Origin: Odiellus spinosus
Taxonomy: Eukaryota > Arthropoda > Arachnida > Opiliones > Phalangiidae
Direction: 5' to 3'
Length of the DNA stretch: 64,000 bases
Assembly: GCA_963920705.1 (NCBI GenBank)
Contig: OY987226.1
Span: 24,881,136-24,945,135 of the forward strand
Below the pieces are notes generated by a model that saw only the letters and a list, made by a program, of their open reading frames with translations, was not told the DNA's origin and made no database searches. The first letter of the stretch is position 1; each line of letters starts with the position of its first letter. Made by a program: the position numbers and the translations under genes. Positions 1 through 10,483 of the stretch are shown piece after piece.

Positions 1-189
1 CTCTAGGTTAAAAAGTCCAGGGGATAGATCACATTAGATATAAACTATAGTAAATGTAGGTTCACTTTGAAAAAAAAAAAAAACAAAAAAAAACAAAAAA
101 ACAGTCAAATAATTTCAGTAACACCTAGTACTTTACATGAAAGTCAACACGTCCTAAATACAATTTAACTTCCTTTAATAGTATTCTAC

Positions 190-289
190 CCTTGATTGGT
201 AGTTTTTGCCACTTTTAGCCGGTTAAAACCACTTTTTGCCACATGTCCCGGCAAAAACTAGTTTTAGTCGGCTAATTGCCAACCCTGCA
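190..289. mobile_element. Possible hAT MITE end
   Basis: The segment ends TTGCCAACCCTG, a common hAT-type terminus read in reverse, and holds inverted GGCAAAAACTAG/TAGTTTTTGCC words. The other end and a target duplication are not clear. Confidence 0.3.
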
Positions 290-354
290 TAGTGAATTAA
301 ATATTTTGAAGATGTAGTAATTAATGAGATTGATACTTAATGGTTTAAACCTCA

Positions 355-770
355 AAAACGTTTTAGGGCTTTGAGTACACGCTCTTTATTAACCCAGCTA
401 ACTAACACAGATAAGTATATTAATTTTTTTCACATTAGAAGATTTATTTTACAATTATGAGTATGTTACCATAAAGAAAAAAATACTGGTCATGTTTCCT
501 ATATATTGGCTACATTGCAGTGATTTAAAAAGATAGTATCTGCCCTTTATGTGTAGGAAAAAATTATATCTGACTGTTTTGAGATATATCTGTCCATTCT
601 GAGTTGCATGGCGTCGGAAGTTATTGTGGGTGGGCTGAACTAATTGGCTAACCCCAAATTATATAGGGGTCAGTATCCTCATGTCCGACGACCGAGGGGG
701 CTTGAGCTCACCTAGCCCCTGCTTCCAACGACCCTGCTGAGTTGTAATAAAAATATATGTGACCTCTCTG
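355..770. repeat. Dispersed repeat related to 12900-13600
   Basis: Shares with 12900-13150 stretches such as GATTTATTT.ACAATTATGA, ATTGCAGTGA.TTAAAAAG and the word CTGTCCATTCTGAGTTG. It is interrupted at about 612-727 by unrelated DNA that carries a 35-bp stretch (TATAGGGGTCAGTATCCTCA...) found inverted at 2386-2422. Confidence 0.5.
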
Positions 771-869
771 AAATGTAATTGTGTAGAAATTAATAAAAAT
801 ATTGATAATATTTATTTTACAACCAAAGTTGCTGGCAACCACAGAGGCGTAACCTATTCTGGGTGGTTG

Positions 870-1250
870 CTAGGACAAATACAATGCTATTTCGAGAATT
901 TTCTTGGAATGTTTGGACACGTTTTCGGTATTTAAATTAAATTAGTTTGGTAAAACTTTGATAAAAGTAATTATAAATTCGGATCAATCATTTTATTTCA
1001 GCCTTCAACAGAGCTTGTAATGGCCTAACAATAATTAAATAAGCTGGGGTTTGATGCCAAGCATCTTAGATGTCAAACATAGTCTATTCTTTTAATGTTA
1101 AGATATCACAAGCACTGTTGAAGGCTGAAATAATATAATTGGTCCAAATTTATATTTACTTTTATAGAAATTTTCCCAAACTTTAGAAATAATTCAAACA
1201 CCAATATAGTGTCTAGAAATTGTGAAAAAATTCTCGAATACTTTTTTGGC
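870..1250. mobile_element. Palindromic (foldback) element A
   Basis: Left arm about 885-1018 and right arm about 1093-1240 are inverted copies: TTTATTTCAGCCTTCAACAG near 995 matches the inverse of CTGTTGAAGGCTGAAATAAT near 1110, and TTCGAGAATTTT matches the far ends. The loop is about 75 bp. No target duplication was found. Confidence 0.7.
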
Positions 1251-1344
1251 ATGGTGATTTTGAAAATAAATTCAAAAGGTGTTCTATTTTAAGCTCCAGG
1301 TTCCCCTTTAAGCACAATTGTTATCAATTTCTCTTAGTTTTCTC

Positions 1345-1985
1345 GATTCGAGATGAAGAAGTGGTTCCTTTCCCAAATTTGGGAGTTTTTTTTTTTCAAA
1401 GGCAGTAGTAGCTGCTTCTAATTCTGAACGAAAGATTCTAATTCTGAATGCCCTGATTCCAATCCTGAACACCCCCTGCTTCAAATTCTGAACTATATAA
1501 AAAAAAAAAAAAAAAAGGAACCACTCGCTCGCCTCGGATCGAGAAACGATTGTCACCAATCGATTCCTTGGCCAAAATTATCAGGGGAAAGGCGGAATTG
1601 GCGCGATCGAGCCAGTATTTAGGAAGTTATCGATGATTTCCAAATGAGGATTCCTTTACGGCTTCTTTGGCAAAGCAATGCAAAAATTTTAAATCGTCAA
1701 TAACTTCGCAAATACCGGCTCGATAGCGCTAATTCCGCCATTCTCCTGTTAAATTTGTCCAAGAAATCCGTTAGAGACACTCGTTTCTCGATCCGAGGCG
1801 CGGAAGTGGTTCCTTTCCCAAATTTGTGATTTTTTTTTATTTTATTATTATTATTATTATTATTATTTTTTTTTTTTTAAATGTTATGAGATAGTTCAGA
1901 TTTAGAAGCAAGAAGGTGTTCAGAATTAGAAGCCTCTACTGTCGTTTTCAAAACAGCGTCCTCGCCAAAAGTACGCGTCATGGAA
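1345..1985. mobile_element. Complex nested palindrome B
   Basis: The inner arms 1517-1640 and 1685-1815 pair (GCCTCGGATCGAGAAACG, GGCGGAATT.GCGC.ATCGAGCC). Outer arms 1395-1500 and 1862-1985 also pair (TTCTAATTCTGAAC / GTTCAGAATTAGAAG). A direct repeat, AAGTGGTTCCTTTCCCAAAT, occurs at about 1360 and 1804. An (ATT)n microsatellite lies at 1834-1870. Confidence 0.7.
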
Positions 1986-2113
1986 TGATGAAAAGTAGCA
2001 CAACGGGTCCGCTACAATCCAAACTTGACATTATATACCTAACTTCATCGCTAAAATTCCATAGCAATCGAGACCTCGGATTTCCATAGCAATCGAGGTG
2101 TCGGATTCCTTAA

Positions 2114-2992
2114 AGGGTAAATGAAAACTGCTATATCACTTTCTTGATTTTACGTTTTTCTGAATCTACGTTATCGAAAACCTAAGAAAAATAACAACTC
2201 TTATTTTTAAGCATCTCCTAAATATGATAGAAAAGGTTTTAAATATCAGACTTAGTTGTCTGCCACAGAATAGCATGGAGCCCCTGTGTTTGAATTTCCG
2301 AGGTGGGTATCATATCATTTGGATTGTTAAGGGGGTGCACCGTAAACAAAGTACACAACACCCCGCCTATCCGTGCGACTAATCGGTCGTCGGACATGAG
2401 GATACTGACCCCTATATAATCGAGGTGGGTATCGAACCAATAGGCGCTCTCGAGAAATCCCGCGTGCTCGTGTATAGTATAGTTTATATTACCATAGCCT
2501 CCTAGAAGCGCGAGCGCCGCCGCCGAAGCCCGTGATATGGGCGCTTGTGTTTGAAATTCATTTATGTTTTAGGTTTGATTTAGGCTTAGCATTTTTAAGA
2601 GATTATAAATTTTTACTATGCTTAAGCGGGCGTTCCGACTTAAATAAATTTATTTAGATGAATTAATGTTTTTTAAATAAAGGAAAACACAATTTTGAGC
2701 AGTGATTTCGCTATCAAAGGTATTTAGCCAGATTATATATATGATATATATGGTTTCTCTGGGGTTACGTTGTTTAAACGGCCCCTATTGGTCGGATACC
2801 CACCTCGGAAATTCAAACACAGGGACTCCATGCTTTTTTGTAGAAGACAACTAAGTCCGATCTTTGAAACCTTTTCTATCATATTTAGGAGATGCTTAAA
2901 AATAAGAGTTGATATTTTTCTTAGGTTTTCAATAATGTAGATTCAGAAAAACGTAAAATCAAGATAGTGATATAGCAGTTTTCATTTGCCCT
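2114..2992. mobile_element. TTAA-flanked foldback element, copy 1
   Basis: 879 bp. Ends AGGGTAAATGA / TCATTTGCCCT, flanked on both sides by TTAA (2110-2113, 2993-2996). Arms of about 200 bp pair almost fully, e.g. GAATTTCCGAGGTGGGTATC on the left against GATACCCACCTCGGAAATTC on the right. The centre (about 2315-2785) is unrelated AT-rich DNA. TTAA duplication recalls piggyBac-type insertion, but no transposase is present. Confidence 0.75.
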
Positions 2993-3057
2993 TTAAAAAG
3001 CGTTCAGAATTAGGCGACCCTACCCTATATCTTATTTGAAGACAGACTCTTTATATT

Positions 3058-3128
3058 TCCTGTGATTCCCAAAATGATTTCTGATTTCCATATGATTTCC
3101 TACGATTCCCAAAATGATTTCTGATTTT
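3058..3128. repeat. Left remnant of the GATTTCC minisatellite
   Basis: Variants of GATTTCC/GATTCCC spaced about 10 bases apart. It continues at 9943 beyond the nested insertions. Confidence 0.7.
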
Positions 3129-3154
3129 CAATAGGGAGTCGGCAAGGAAGATAT

Positions 3155-3491
3155 TGTTAAGAAAATAAGTACTCCTTGGAAATATTACCTATCCCATTAT
3201 CTGTACCCCTTGTAAATTTACTTGAATAAACGTCCCATTGGACTCTCGTCCCCCCGTGCCCTGAAACCCCCGGAGAGAGAGGAAACCGGCCACTATAAAA
3301 GGCGGCCCTCGCCGATGCTAGGGCAGTCTTGGCGGTCCCTTCTCTCGGGACAGACCTGAACCACGAAGCTTATCGAACCTCTAGAGACAGGGCCTAACGT
3401 CCTGCCTAGAATTAGTAGAGAGTTATCAGGAGTAAGGGAATTACCGAGAGTCGTTGGAACTTAAACGAAACACGCCGTTATTAACTTAACA
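3155..3491 (+). repeat. 5' LTR of the Gypsy element
   Basis: 337 bp, begins TGTTAAG and ends CTTAACA (inverted termini). A TATAAAA box lies at 3294-3300 in the likely U3/R border. It reads base for base like 9453-9789. Confidence 0.95.
3294..3300 (+). promoter_or_regulatory. TATA box of the Gypsy 5' LTR
   Basis: TATAAAA in a GC-rich context, followed about 30 bases later by the expected start region. It is the likely core promoter of the element; inferred from sequence only. Confidence 0.6.
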
Positions 3492-3544
3492 CGTGGTGGA
3501 GAAGCGCCGGGCAACGATTCAATTCATCGCCGAGCCCAAGCAAC

Positions 3545-3715
3545 ATCGTACGCCGCACAAACGTCCGAACGCCGAGAAGCAGAGCCGTCCGAAATTCTGA
3601 CCCGCCGAGCCGTCAAAACGTGGAAGTCACCGAGCCGTCCGAACGCTGAAGAGCCGTTGAATCCGCAGAGCCGGCCGAACGCCGAGGAGCCGTGGAAACC
3701 CTCAGAGCCGTCCGT
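3545..3715 (+). repeat. GC-rich degenerate repeats in the Gypsy leader
   Basis: The leader between the 5' LTR and the first open frame repeats variants of GAGCCGTCCGAACGCCGA at least five times. Base composition differs sharply from the AT-rich host DNA around it. The primer-binding site should begin at a TGG at 3494-3499, but I could not assign the tRNA. Confidence 0.6.
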
Positions 3716-3729
3716 ACTACGCTAAATCA

Positions 3730-5470
3730 ATGACCGATAACCACGTAACCTCCGTCGACCTATCCGAACCCTGCCTGCCGTCTTCCTCGTCCTCCAAGGC
3801 AGCCGAAAGGAGAGAAAAACGCCGCGTCCGTCGCCAAACGAAGAAGCTCTACGCTCCAGCCTTATCAGAATCCGCTGGAAGTAGAAACCCTATTGCTGCC
3901 CGAAACTCCAATAAACTGTTGAGGAAACACCGAAAATTGCGAAACAAATACGCGAAACAAGCAGTCGTACTACGTGAAGCTGTATCGAACAAGAATTCCA
4001 ATACCGCTGCCGATCAATCTAAACTACAGGACTTAGACAAACGCATTCTAGGAGAAGAACGAAGGGTTTTCTATTTCGAACAAATCGAGAGGGGCGTCTT
4101 TTTCAAACCGAAATCCTGGAAACCACCAAGCAAGCCCGAAAACTGCCGACTAAACACGGAAAACGTCATTGATCCAGAATCTCAAGCTATCGAAGAAGGG
4201 TTCGATAAAATATTTTCGCTCTTTACATAAGAAGACAATTCTGGACGAAACACACAGCGCATCGGCCTTACCAATTACGCGTAGCCAAGGATCGCAAAAT
4301 TTGCACCCTGAACTGATTAACGAAAAAGCACTCAAGAGACAATTAGCCCAATTACGGATAGAAGCAGAAGCAGCAAACATGGCCGTCGACCTTCAGGCTA
4401 TAGTAGCTCAACTCCAGACGGGTTTGAAACGTGACAGTACGTTCACTCCCCCCATCTTCAGGGGTACCCATGAAGAAGACGTAAACGAATGGCTCACCTG
4501 GTTCGAACACGTGTGTAAAATCAATTCGTGGAACGACGAGAAGAAAGCGCAAGTCCTTTGCATTACTTTGGAAGGTGATGCAAAGAAATGGTTTGGGACC
4601 CAACTGGGCAATTTACAAGGAGCCCAACGAACGTGGGCAGATTGGAAAACAGCGTTAAAAGATACCTTCCGTAGCCAAAGTTTCCACGAACTCTCCCACA
4701 TCCGTCTGCTACAACGTACCCAACAACCTCACGAATCATACGACCAATATTTTTACGACGTTATCCTGCTATGCTCCCGAGTAGATCCAGCAATGGCCGA
4801 CCAAGACAAACTACGCTACTTACTGCGAGGACTGCAACCTTCGCTAATCGAGAAAATGATTGTAATGAACCCAACAACTCCGACTGACTTCCTGGAAAAG
4901 CTACAGAGGCTGAGTCGCGCGTCTCTTATGACCCTACGGCCGGACTACCCTTTCAATCTACTAGCTCAACGCGGTGAGCATCCTCAACATCAGGTATCAA
5001 TTCCAGCACCCGTCAACTACCATCTAAACGCCGTCGCACAAAACCCTTTCGGCGCACCCTTCAGCCTTCTCCAGACGTCGACGGAACCTCAATCAACCAA
5101 CGACAACCTTGCAGAGGCCATTAAAAAGATGACTGAGACGTTGGGTCGTATTGAAAGCAACCTACAACCACCAAGAAGCCGTTTCCCGCCATCAACTAGT
5201 CGCACCGAAACAGGTACACCCATTTGCTACGCGTGTGGACGTCCGGGACATATACAACGAAATTGCCAGAATAGAACGAGAAACCCCGGCTACCAGGGTT
5301 ATAGATCTAGAAACGCCGAAAATCAAGGCCTCAATAGTAATACAAATAACTTTCGCCCACGGAGCCCAGCGGAAAACCACTCCCGGTACCAGCCAAATCG
5401 CTCGTTCGAAAACCGAACTCGCTCTCCGTCTCCTGCACCTCGTTCGGGAAACCCTTTTCCGAGGGCATAG
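3730..5470 (+). CDS. gag: gag region of the Gypsy element
   Basis: Two overlapping open frames. The first (3730-4230) encodes 166 aa, very basic and Ser-rich at the start with a Lys/Arg-rich helical middle; I do not recognise it. The second (4169-5470) encodes 433 aa with a retrotransposon Gag core (PPIFRGTHEEDVNEWLTWFE, LRGLQPSLIEKM) and one CCHC zinc knuckle, CYACGRPGHIQRNC, then an Arg/Ser/Asn-rich tail. Gag forms the particle and binds element RNA. Described as part of a fossil element that looks whole. Confidence 0.85.
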
Positions 5471-8400
5471 GAGTTCAGCCTGAAGACACCAAAGGACCAC
5501 GATGTTACGCCACATTCTCATTCGACAACGAACTTTTAAATATTCCTATTTACATCAATAACAAATGTATTTCATTAACAATCGACACTGGGTCCCAAAT
5601 AAACGTGATTTCAAGGCAACTTGCTACTCTTATTCAAGCCGACATTACACCAACTCATCCATTTCCCGTTCGCGGAATTAATGGGGCTCTTACACATTCT
5701 ACGGGCACCACCGAGTTAATTATCAAGATCGGCACTCAAACTTACGAACTTAAAGCACTTATTATCGAGGGATTTCCCTTCGAGATTCTTTGTGGACTCC
5801 CATTCTGTGCAGCAAATCAAGTCGTTCTAGACTTCCTAGACAAGAAAATTCATGTTGGCAACCAAGAATTCCAAATGAAATACGATCTACCTCCTACACT
5901 GGAAACCGAAGGAATAAGAAACGTTTATTGTACTCGAGGTACATCTATACCAGCCCGCTCGGAAACCTTCGTCAATATTACCGTAAAAAGAAATGGTACC
6001 AACTACATCGAAGGCTCAACGAACCGGAACAAAGACATCGTAATAGCCCGCTCATTAGTCAGTATCAAAGAGAATGTAGGCTGGATGCGAATTGCCAATC
6101 CAACCGACCGAAATATTTATCTACACAAGGGTAGTAAACTTGGACACGCCTCACCAATTCAAGACGTACAAATTACTAGTCGAGCTCCCGCGTCAAAAAT
6201 TCCAGCCTCCATCAAAGAAGTAAGAATTAACAAAGACATAACGCCGGATGAAGCAACAACGATTCAAAACTTACTTGAAGAGTACTCCTCTATTTTCGCG
6301 TCATCACCATGGGACCTGGGTCGTATCACTTCAGTTCAACATAAAATAAATACTGGAAACGAAAACCCGATCCATCAAAACCCTTATCGCCAATCAGCAT
6401 TCGAAAGAGAAGTTATACGCGAACAAATTAAAGAAATGCTTGATCAAGGGGTGATTCGGGAATCGGAGTCGCCGTGGTCCAGCCCCATCGTACTGGTTCG
6501 GAAGAAGGATCAAAACTGGCGGTTCTGCATCGATTTTCGTAAAATCAACAACATAACTAAAAAAGATGTCCATCCGTTACCCCACATCCAGGACATTCTT
6601 GAAACGCTACGGGGTTCGAAACTTTTCTCGACTTTGGACTTGGCCGCAGGATATTGGCAGGTTGAGTTAGCCGAAGAGGATAGAGAGAAGACAGCGTTTT
6701 CAAGTACCGAAGGACTTTTTGAATTTAATGTTCTACCATTTGGACTATGTAATTCTGGGGCCACATTCCAAAGGATGATCAACAAGGTCCTGTCCAGCCT
6801 CCTGTGGAAGGTTTGCCTCGCGTACCTGGACGATATCATCATATTTTCAAAGACCTTCGAGGAGCATCTCACCCATCTACGGGCTGTATTCACCCTTTTG
6901 AAAGACGCCAACCTCAAACTGAAACCAAACAAATGCGAAATCGCTCAATCCTCCATTCATTACCTGGGTCATATCGTCGACGGCGAGACAACACGCCCTG
7001 ATCCTACAAAGATACAGGCTGTAAAGAATTTCAAGACTCCGGCCACGAAGAAGGAAATCCAAAGCTTTCTCGGTCTCTGTAATTATTATCGGAGATTTAT
7101 AAAAGATTTCTCAAAAACGTCACGACCTCTTACGGAGTTAACGAAAAAATACGTCGAATTCCAATGGAGTAACGATTGCGAAACCGCCTTTAACGAACTC
7201 AAAATTAAACTGACCACAGCCCCCGTATTACGACACTTCGATCCGAATCGAGAAACAGAGATTCACAGCGACGCTTGCGAATATGGTATTGGCGCCGTTT
7301 TGGTACAAAAAATTGGAAAAGAGGAACATCCCATTGCTTATGTCAGTCGCCACTTGAATGCCCACGAACGCAACTACTCCATCCCGGAAAAAGAATGCCT
7401 TGCCGTGGTTTACGCCTGTAAACAATTCCGGCCATATATCTTCGGGGCGCCCATCAAAGTCTTAACCGATCACGTCAGTCTGACGTGGCTACTAACTGCC
7501 AAGCATACAAACGGCAGGCTTTTACGGTGGTCGCTCCTTCTTCAAGAATTTAGTCCAGTGATCAAATACAAGCCGGGACGACAAAACCAAGACGCGGACG
7601 CATTATCCCGCAACATCAACTACGGCTCCGAATTATCAGAAGATGACGCGATAAACGAAGAAGATGAAGAAAGCGAAAACTATTGTTTTTTGGTATACCC
7701 AGAGGAAAGCGACGATTATCAACCGCTACCCGTACTAGATACAGTCAATATTCGCGAAGCACAGAGCCAGGATCCATTCTGTCGAGAAATCATAGAATAC
7801 TTGGAGAACCCAACACGGCTAACCAGCAGGAAGATGAAGAGAACCAGTAGGGCTTTCGAACTGAAAGACGGAAAGCTATTCAGAAGAGCTAAGGGGATTG
7901 AAGAATATCAACTAGCGCTAGTTATACCTAAGGGATTGAGGACCGAGGTTCTTTACGCTTGCCACGACGACTCAACGGCAGGTCACCTCGGCCTGAAAAG
8001 AACCTGGGAAAAGGTTCGGTTACGATGTTTCTGGCCAAAAATGTTCGCTGCAGTCTCTAATTACGTGCTATCGTGTCCGGACTGCCAAACTAGAAAAAAC
8101 CCGCCAGAGAAACCAAGCGGACCTCTACAGCCGCTGCCGCCTGCGTCCGCACCTTTCCACAGGGTGGGAATGGATTATCTTGGACCCTTCCGGCAATCAA
8201 ATGACGACAACCGCTACGTCTTGGTCGTTACGGATTACCACACCAAATGGGTTGAGTGCGTGGCTACAAAAGACGCCTCAGCTAAATCCGCCGCCAAAGC
8301 TTTCGTAGAACAAGTAGTCTTACGCCACGGGGCTCCCAAAGAAGTCGTGAGTGACCGAGGCAGTCATTTTCTGGCTCAACTAACGGAAGAGGTCCTAAAA

Positions 8401-9300
8401 ATAGTGTCAACGAAACACGTCCGCACTACCGCCTACCATCCGCAAACCAACGGTTTATGTGAACGGTTTAATCGCACCCTGGCGGAAATGATCAGCCAAT
8501 ACGTGTCAACGGACCAGAAGGATTGGGACACAAGTCTGCCCTTCGTGGCGTTCGCTTACAACACCTCCAAACACGAGACCACGGGCTACTCACCATTCTT
8601 ACTCGTTTATGGGCGAGAAGCCGTTCTCCCAGTGGACGTCATTCTTGATACCGCGATCCAAGATAGTCAAAACCTTCAGAAAAACTTGGCATTAATCCGA
8701 GAAATTGTGGCCGAACGCGAGGAGAATTCCAAACGAAAAAGTAAAACACTGTACGATGATAAGCATGGCGATCGACGTTATCATACCGACGATTTAGTAT
8801 ACGTGAAGACACCGACGAGAAAAGTGGGAAAAACCGAAAAACTACTCCACCAGTATCACGGACCATTCCGGGTACTGCGCGAAATCCCACCTGTCAACTA
8901 CGAAATCGAAAACCGAAGAGGAAAAAGGGACGTCATCCACGTCTCTCGCATGAAGCCATACATTAGCCGAGCGAATCACGACCAAACAGACGACGTAACA
9001 GCCACTGACGAGATTTCCAAAGAAATACAGGAAGAAACACCAAGTGGTAATGATTCGCCCACACCGGAACCCGAACCACTACAAAACGTCGTTCGCACCA
9101 ACGACATCACTATCCGTCAACTAGAACCCGCAGCAAAGGCACGGAAGAAAAATGTAAGATTCTCCGACAACGTGGACAGCCGAACTTGGACGAAAGACGT
9201 CTCCAAGCCCCCTGAGATCACCATCCCACCACCGCCAGCGAATCTTCGACGAAGCAATCGCGAAAGAAGACCAGTGCAACGATATGAAGCTTCGATGTAA
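5470..9300 (+). CDS. pol: pol of the Gypsy element (PR-RT-RH-IN)
   Basis: Long open frame; the first in-frame Met is at 5605, but the protease motif IDTGSQINVIS starts just upstream, so the polyprotein begins earlier, near the end of gag. RT core has LPFGLCNSGATFQRMINK and YLDDIIIFS; RNase H has HSDACEYG and a later DADALSR; integrase has the HHCC finger (HLGLKRTW ... CPDCQTRK) and catalytic-region blocks MDYLGPF and VVSDRGSHF. A Pro/Glu-rich tail closes the protein. Domain order is typical of Ty3/Gypsy. Confidence 0.92.
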   Translation, partial: GVQPEDTKGPRCYATFSFDNELLNIPIYINNKCISLTIDTGSQINVISRQLATLIQADITPTHPFPVRGINGALTHSTGTTELIIKIGTQTYELKALIIEGFPFEILCGLPFCAANQVVLDFLDKKIHVGNQEFQMKYDLPPTLETEGIRNVYCTRGTSIPARSETFVNITVKRNGTNYIEGSTNRNKDIVIARSLVSIKENVGWMRIANPTDRNIYLHKGSKLGHASPIQDVQITSRAPASKIPASIKEVRINKDITPDEATTIQNLLEEYSSIFASSPWDLGRITSVQHKINTGNENPIHQNPYRQSAFEREVIREQIKEMLDQGVIRESESPWSSPIVLVRKKDQNWRFCIDFRKINNITKKDVHPLPHIQDILETLRGSKLFSTLDLAAGYWQVELAEEDREKTAFSSTEGLFEFNVLPFGLCNSGATFQRMINKVLSSLLWKVCLAYLDDIIIFSKTFEEHLTHLRAVFTLLKDANLKLKPNKCEIAQSSIHYLGHIVDGETTRPDPTKIQAVKNFKTPATKKEIQSFLGLCNYYRRFIKDFSKTSRPLTELTKKYVEFQWSNDCETAFNELKIKLTTAPVLRHFDPNRETEIHSDACEYGIGAVLVQKIGKEEHPIAYVSRHLNAHERNYSIPEKECLAVVYACKQFRPYIFGAPIKVLTDHVSLTWLLTAKHTNGRLLRWSLLLQEFSPVIKYKPGRQNQDADALSRNINYGSELSEDDAINEEDEESENYCFLVYPEESDDYQPLPVLDTVNIREAQSQDPFCREIIEYLENPTRLTSRKMKRTSRAFELKDGKLFRRAKGIEEYQLALVIPKGLRTEVLYACHDDSTAGHLGLKRTWEKVRLRCFWPKMFAAVSNYVLSCPDCQTRKNPPEKPSGPLQPLPPASAPFHRVGMDYLGPFRQSNDDNRYVLVVTDYHTKWVECVATKDASAKSAAKAFVEQVVLRHGAPKEVVSDRGSHFLAQLTEEVLKIVSTKHVRTTAYHPQTNGLCERFNRTLAEMISQYVSTDQKDWDTSLPFVAFAYNTSKHETTGYSPFLLVYGREAVLPVDVILDTAIQDSQNLQKNLALIREIVAEREENSKRKSKTLYDDKHGDRRYHTDDLVYVKTPTRKVGKTEKLLHQYHGPFRVLREIPPVNYEIENRRGKRDVIHVSRMKPYISRANHDQTDDVTATDEISKEIQEETPSGNDSPTPEPEPLQNVVRTNDITIRQLEPAAKARKKNVRFSDNVDSRTWTKDVSKPPEITIPPPPANLRRSNRERRPVQRYEASM

Positions 9301-9359
9301 TACTTTCCGCGGACTATAAACAATACAGTGTGGTAATTCGGATTAAACTTAATATCGCA

Positions 9360-9362
<3 letters not shown>

Positions 9363-9395
<33 letters not shown>
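9363..9395 (+). repeat. A33 homopolymer inside the Gypsy 3' untranslated part
   Basis: About 33 consecutive A between the pol stop and the purine tract. Such a tract is not a usual internal part of Gypsy elements; it could be slippage or assembly-length uncertainty. Confidence 0.8.
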
Positions 9396-9398
<3 letters not shown>

Positions 9399-9452
9399 AA
9401 AATATATAAAACATTGTAAAAATCGGGACGCTTTTTCTTAAAGAGAGGGATA

Positions 9453-9789
9453 TGTTAAGAAAATAAGTACTCCTTGGAAATATTACCTATCCCATTATCT
9501 GTACCCCTTGTAAATTTACTTGAATAAACGTCCCATTGGACTCTCGTCCCCCCGTGCCCTGAAACCCCCGGAGAGAGAGGAAACCGGCCACTATAAAAGG
9601 CGGCCCTCGCCGATGCTAGGGCAGTCTTGGCGGTCCCTTCTCTCGGGACAGACCTGAACCACGAAGCTTATCGAACCTCTAGAGACAGGGCCTAACGTCC
9701 TGCCTAGAATTAGTAGAGAGTTATCAGGAGTAAGGGAATTACCGAGAGTCGTTGGAACTTAAACGAAACACGCCGTTATTAACTTAACA
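9453..9789 (+). repeat. 3' LTR of the Gypsy element
   Basis: 337 bp, same ends and same TATA box (9592-9598) as the 5' LTR. Followed directly by the ATAT target duplication. Confidence 0.95.
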
Positions 9790-9942
9790 ATATTGAAACG
9801 TCATAGGCATCTATCTCTCACCTCAGTGTCAACCCCCTTAGTGAGGGAGTTACAGTATTCTTCCCTACAAACGCTCCCTCAGTAAGGGGGTTACATGACG
9901 TCAAGTTGCCTTTCCCCCTTGGCTGTATGCCGTCTCCCTATT

Positions 9943-10395
9943 GATTTCCTGTGATTCCCAAAATGATTACTGATTTCTATTTGATTTCCATTTGATTTCC
10001 TCTGATTTCTATTTGATTTCCATTTGATTTCCATTTGATTTCCTCTGATTTCTTTAGATTTCCATTTGATTTCCTCTGATTTCTTTAGATTTCCATTTGA
10101 TTTCCATTTGATTTCCTCTGATTTCTTTAGATTTCCATTTGATTTCCTCTGATTTCTTTAGATTTCCATTTGATTTCCTCTGATTTCTTTAGATTTCCAT
10201 TTGATTTCCTCTGATTTCTTTAGATTTCCATTTGATTTCCTCTGATTTCTTTAGATTTCCATTTGATTTCCTCTGATTACTTTTGATTTCCTCTGATTTC
10301 TCGTGATTTCCAAATTTCCCATTATTTTTTTCTGATTGCCAGTGATTTCCTCTGATTTCTGGAAATCAGGAAATCGATTTCCCCGGTTTTGTACA
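9943..10395. repeat. GATTTCC minisatellite, 31-bp higher-order unit
   Basis: GATTTC words every 10-11 bases. From about 10020 to 10270 a 31-bp unit (GATTTCCATTTGATTTCCTC plus TGATTTCTTTA) repeats about eight times almost unchanged. No coding potential is visible. Confidence 0.9.
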
Positions 10396-10483
10396 CCTGA
10401 TTTCTCGAGTGACTAGCCCCTCGCTTATTTCATATATATGCAGTTATTTGTTAATTAGATATTATTTTTATGGTGCCAAAAAA

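Larger units (their letters stand above)
3155..9789 (+). mobile_element. Ty3/Gypsy LTR retrotransposon, looks whole and young
   Basis: Parts in order: 5' LTR 3155-3491; untranslated leader to about 3729; two gag-region open frames (3730-4230 and 4169-5470); pol open frame ending at 9300; purine-rich tract about 9440-9450 just before the 3' LTR 9453-9789. The target duplication is ATAT (3151-3154 and 9790-9793). Pol carries, in order, protease (DTG), reverse transcriptase (YLDDIIIFS), RNase H (HSDACEYGIGAVL), zinc-binding and DDE-type integrase (HPQTNGLCERFNRTL) and a GPY/F-like end. No envelope gene is seen. Treated as a fossil: long frames are open, I see no obvious break, and the LTRs look identical, so insertion was recent. 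The family is known to express Gag and Pol by frameshift or read-through. Confidence 0.95.
3129..9943. mobile_element. Small inverted-repeat element split by the Gypsy insertion
   Basis: The left stub (3129-3154, starting CAATAGGGAG) and the right part (9790-9943, ending CTCCCTATTG) form inverted ends: ...GGGAGTCGGCAAGG on the left pairs with CCTTGGCTGTATGCCGTCTCCC on the right, with a short gap. The Gypsy element lies between. The right part has an inner inverted repeat (CCCCCTTAGTGAGGGAG / CTCCCTCAGTAAGGGGG). About 95 bp of it resembles 17985-18090 in inverse orientation. Confidence 0.6.

Noticed and set aside
1308-1559. 83-codon minus-strand open frame
   Set aside because: It lies wholly within palindrome B and includes a homopolymer-coded Phe run; no independent coding evidence.
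9943-10395. Possible CRISPR-like array
   Set aside because: The 31-bp units repeat without unique spacers and the host is a eukaryote; it is a minisatellite.
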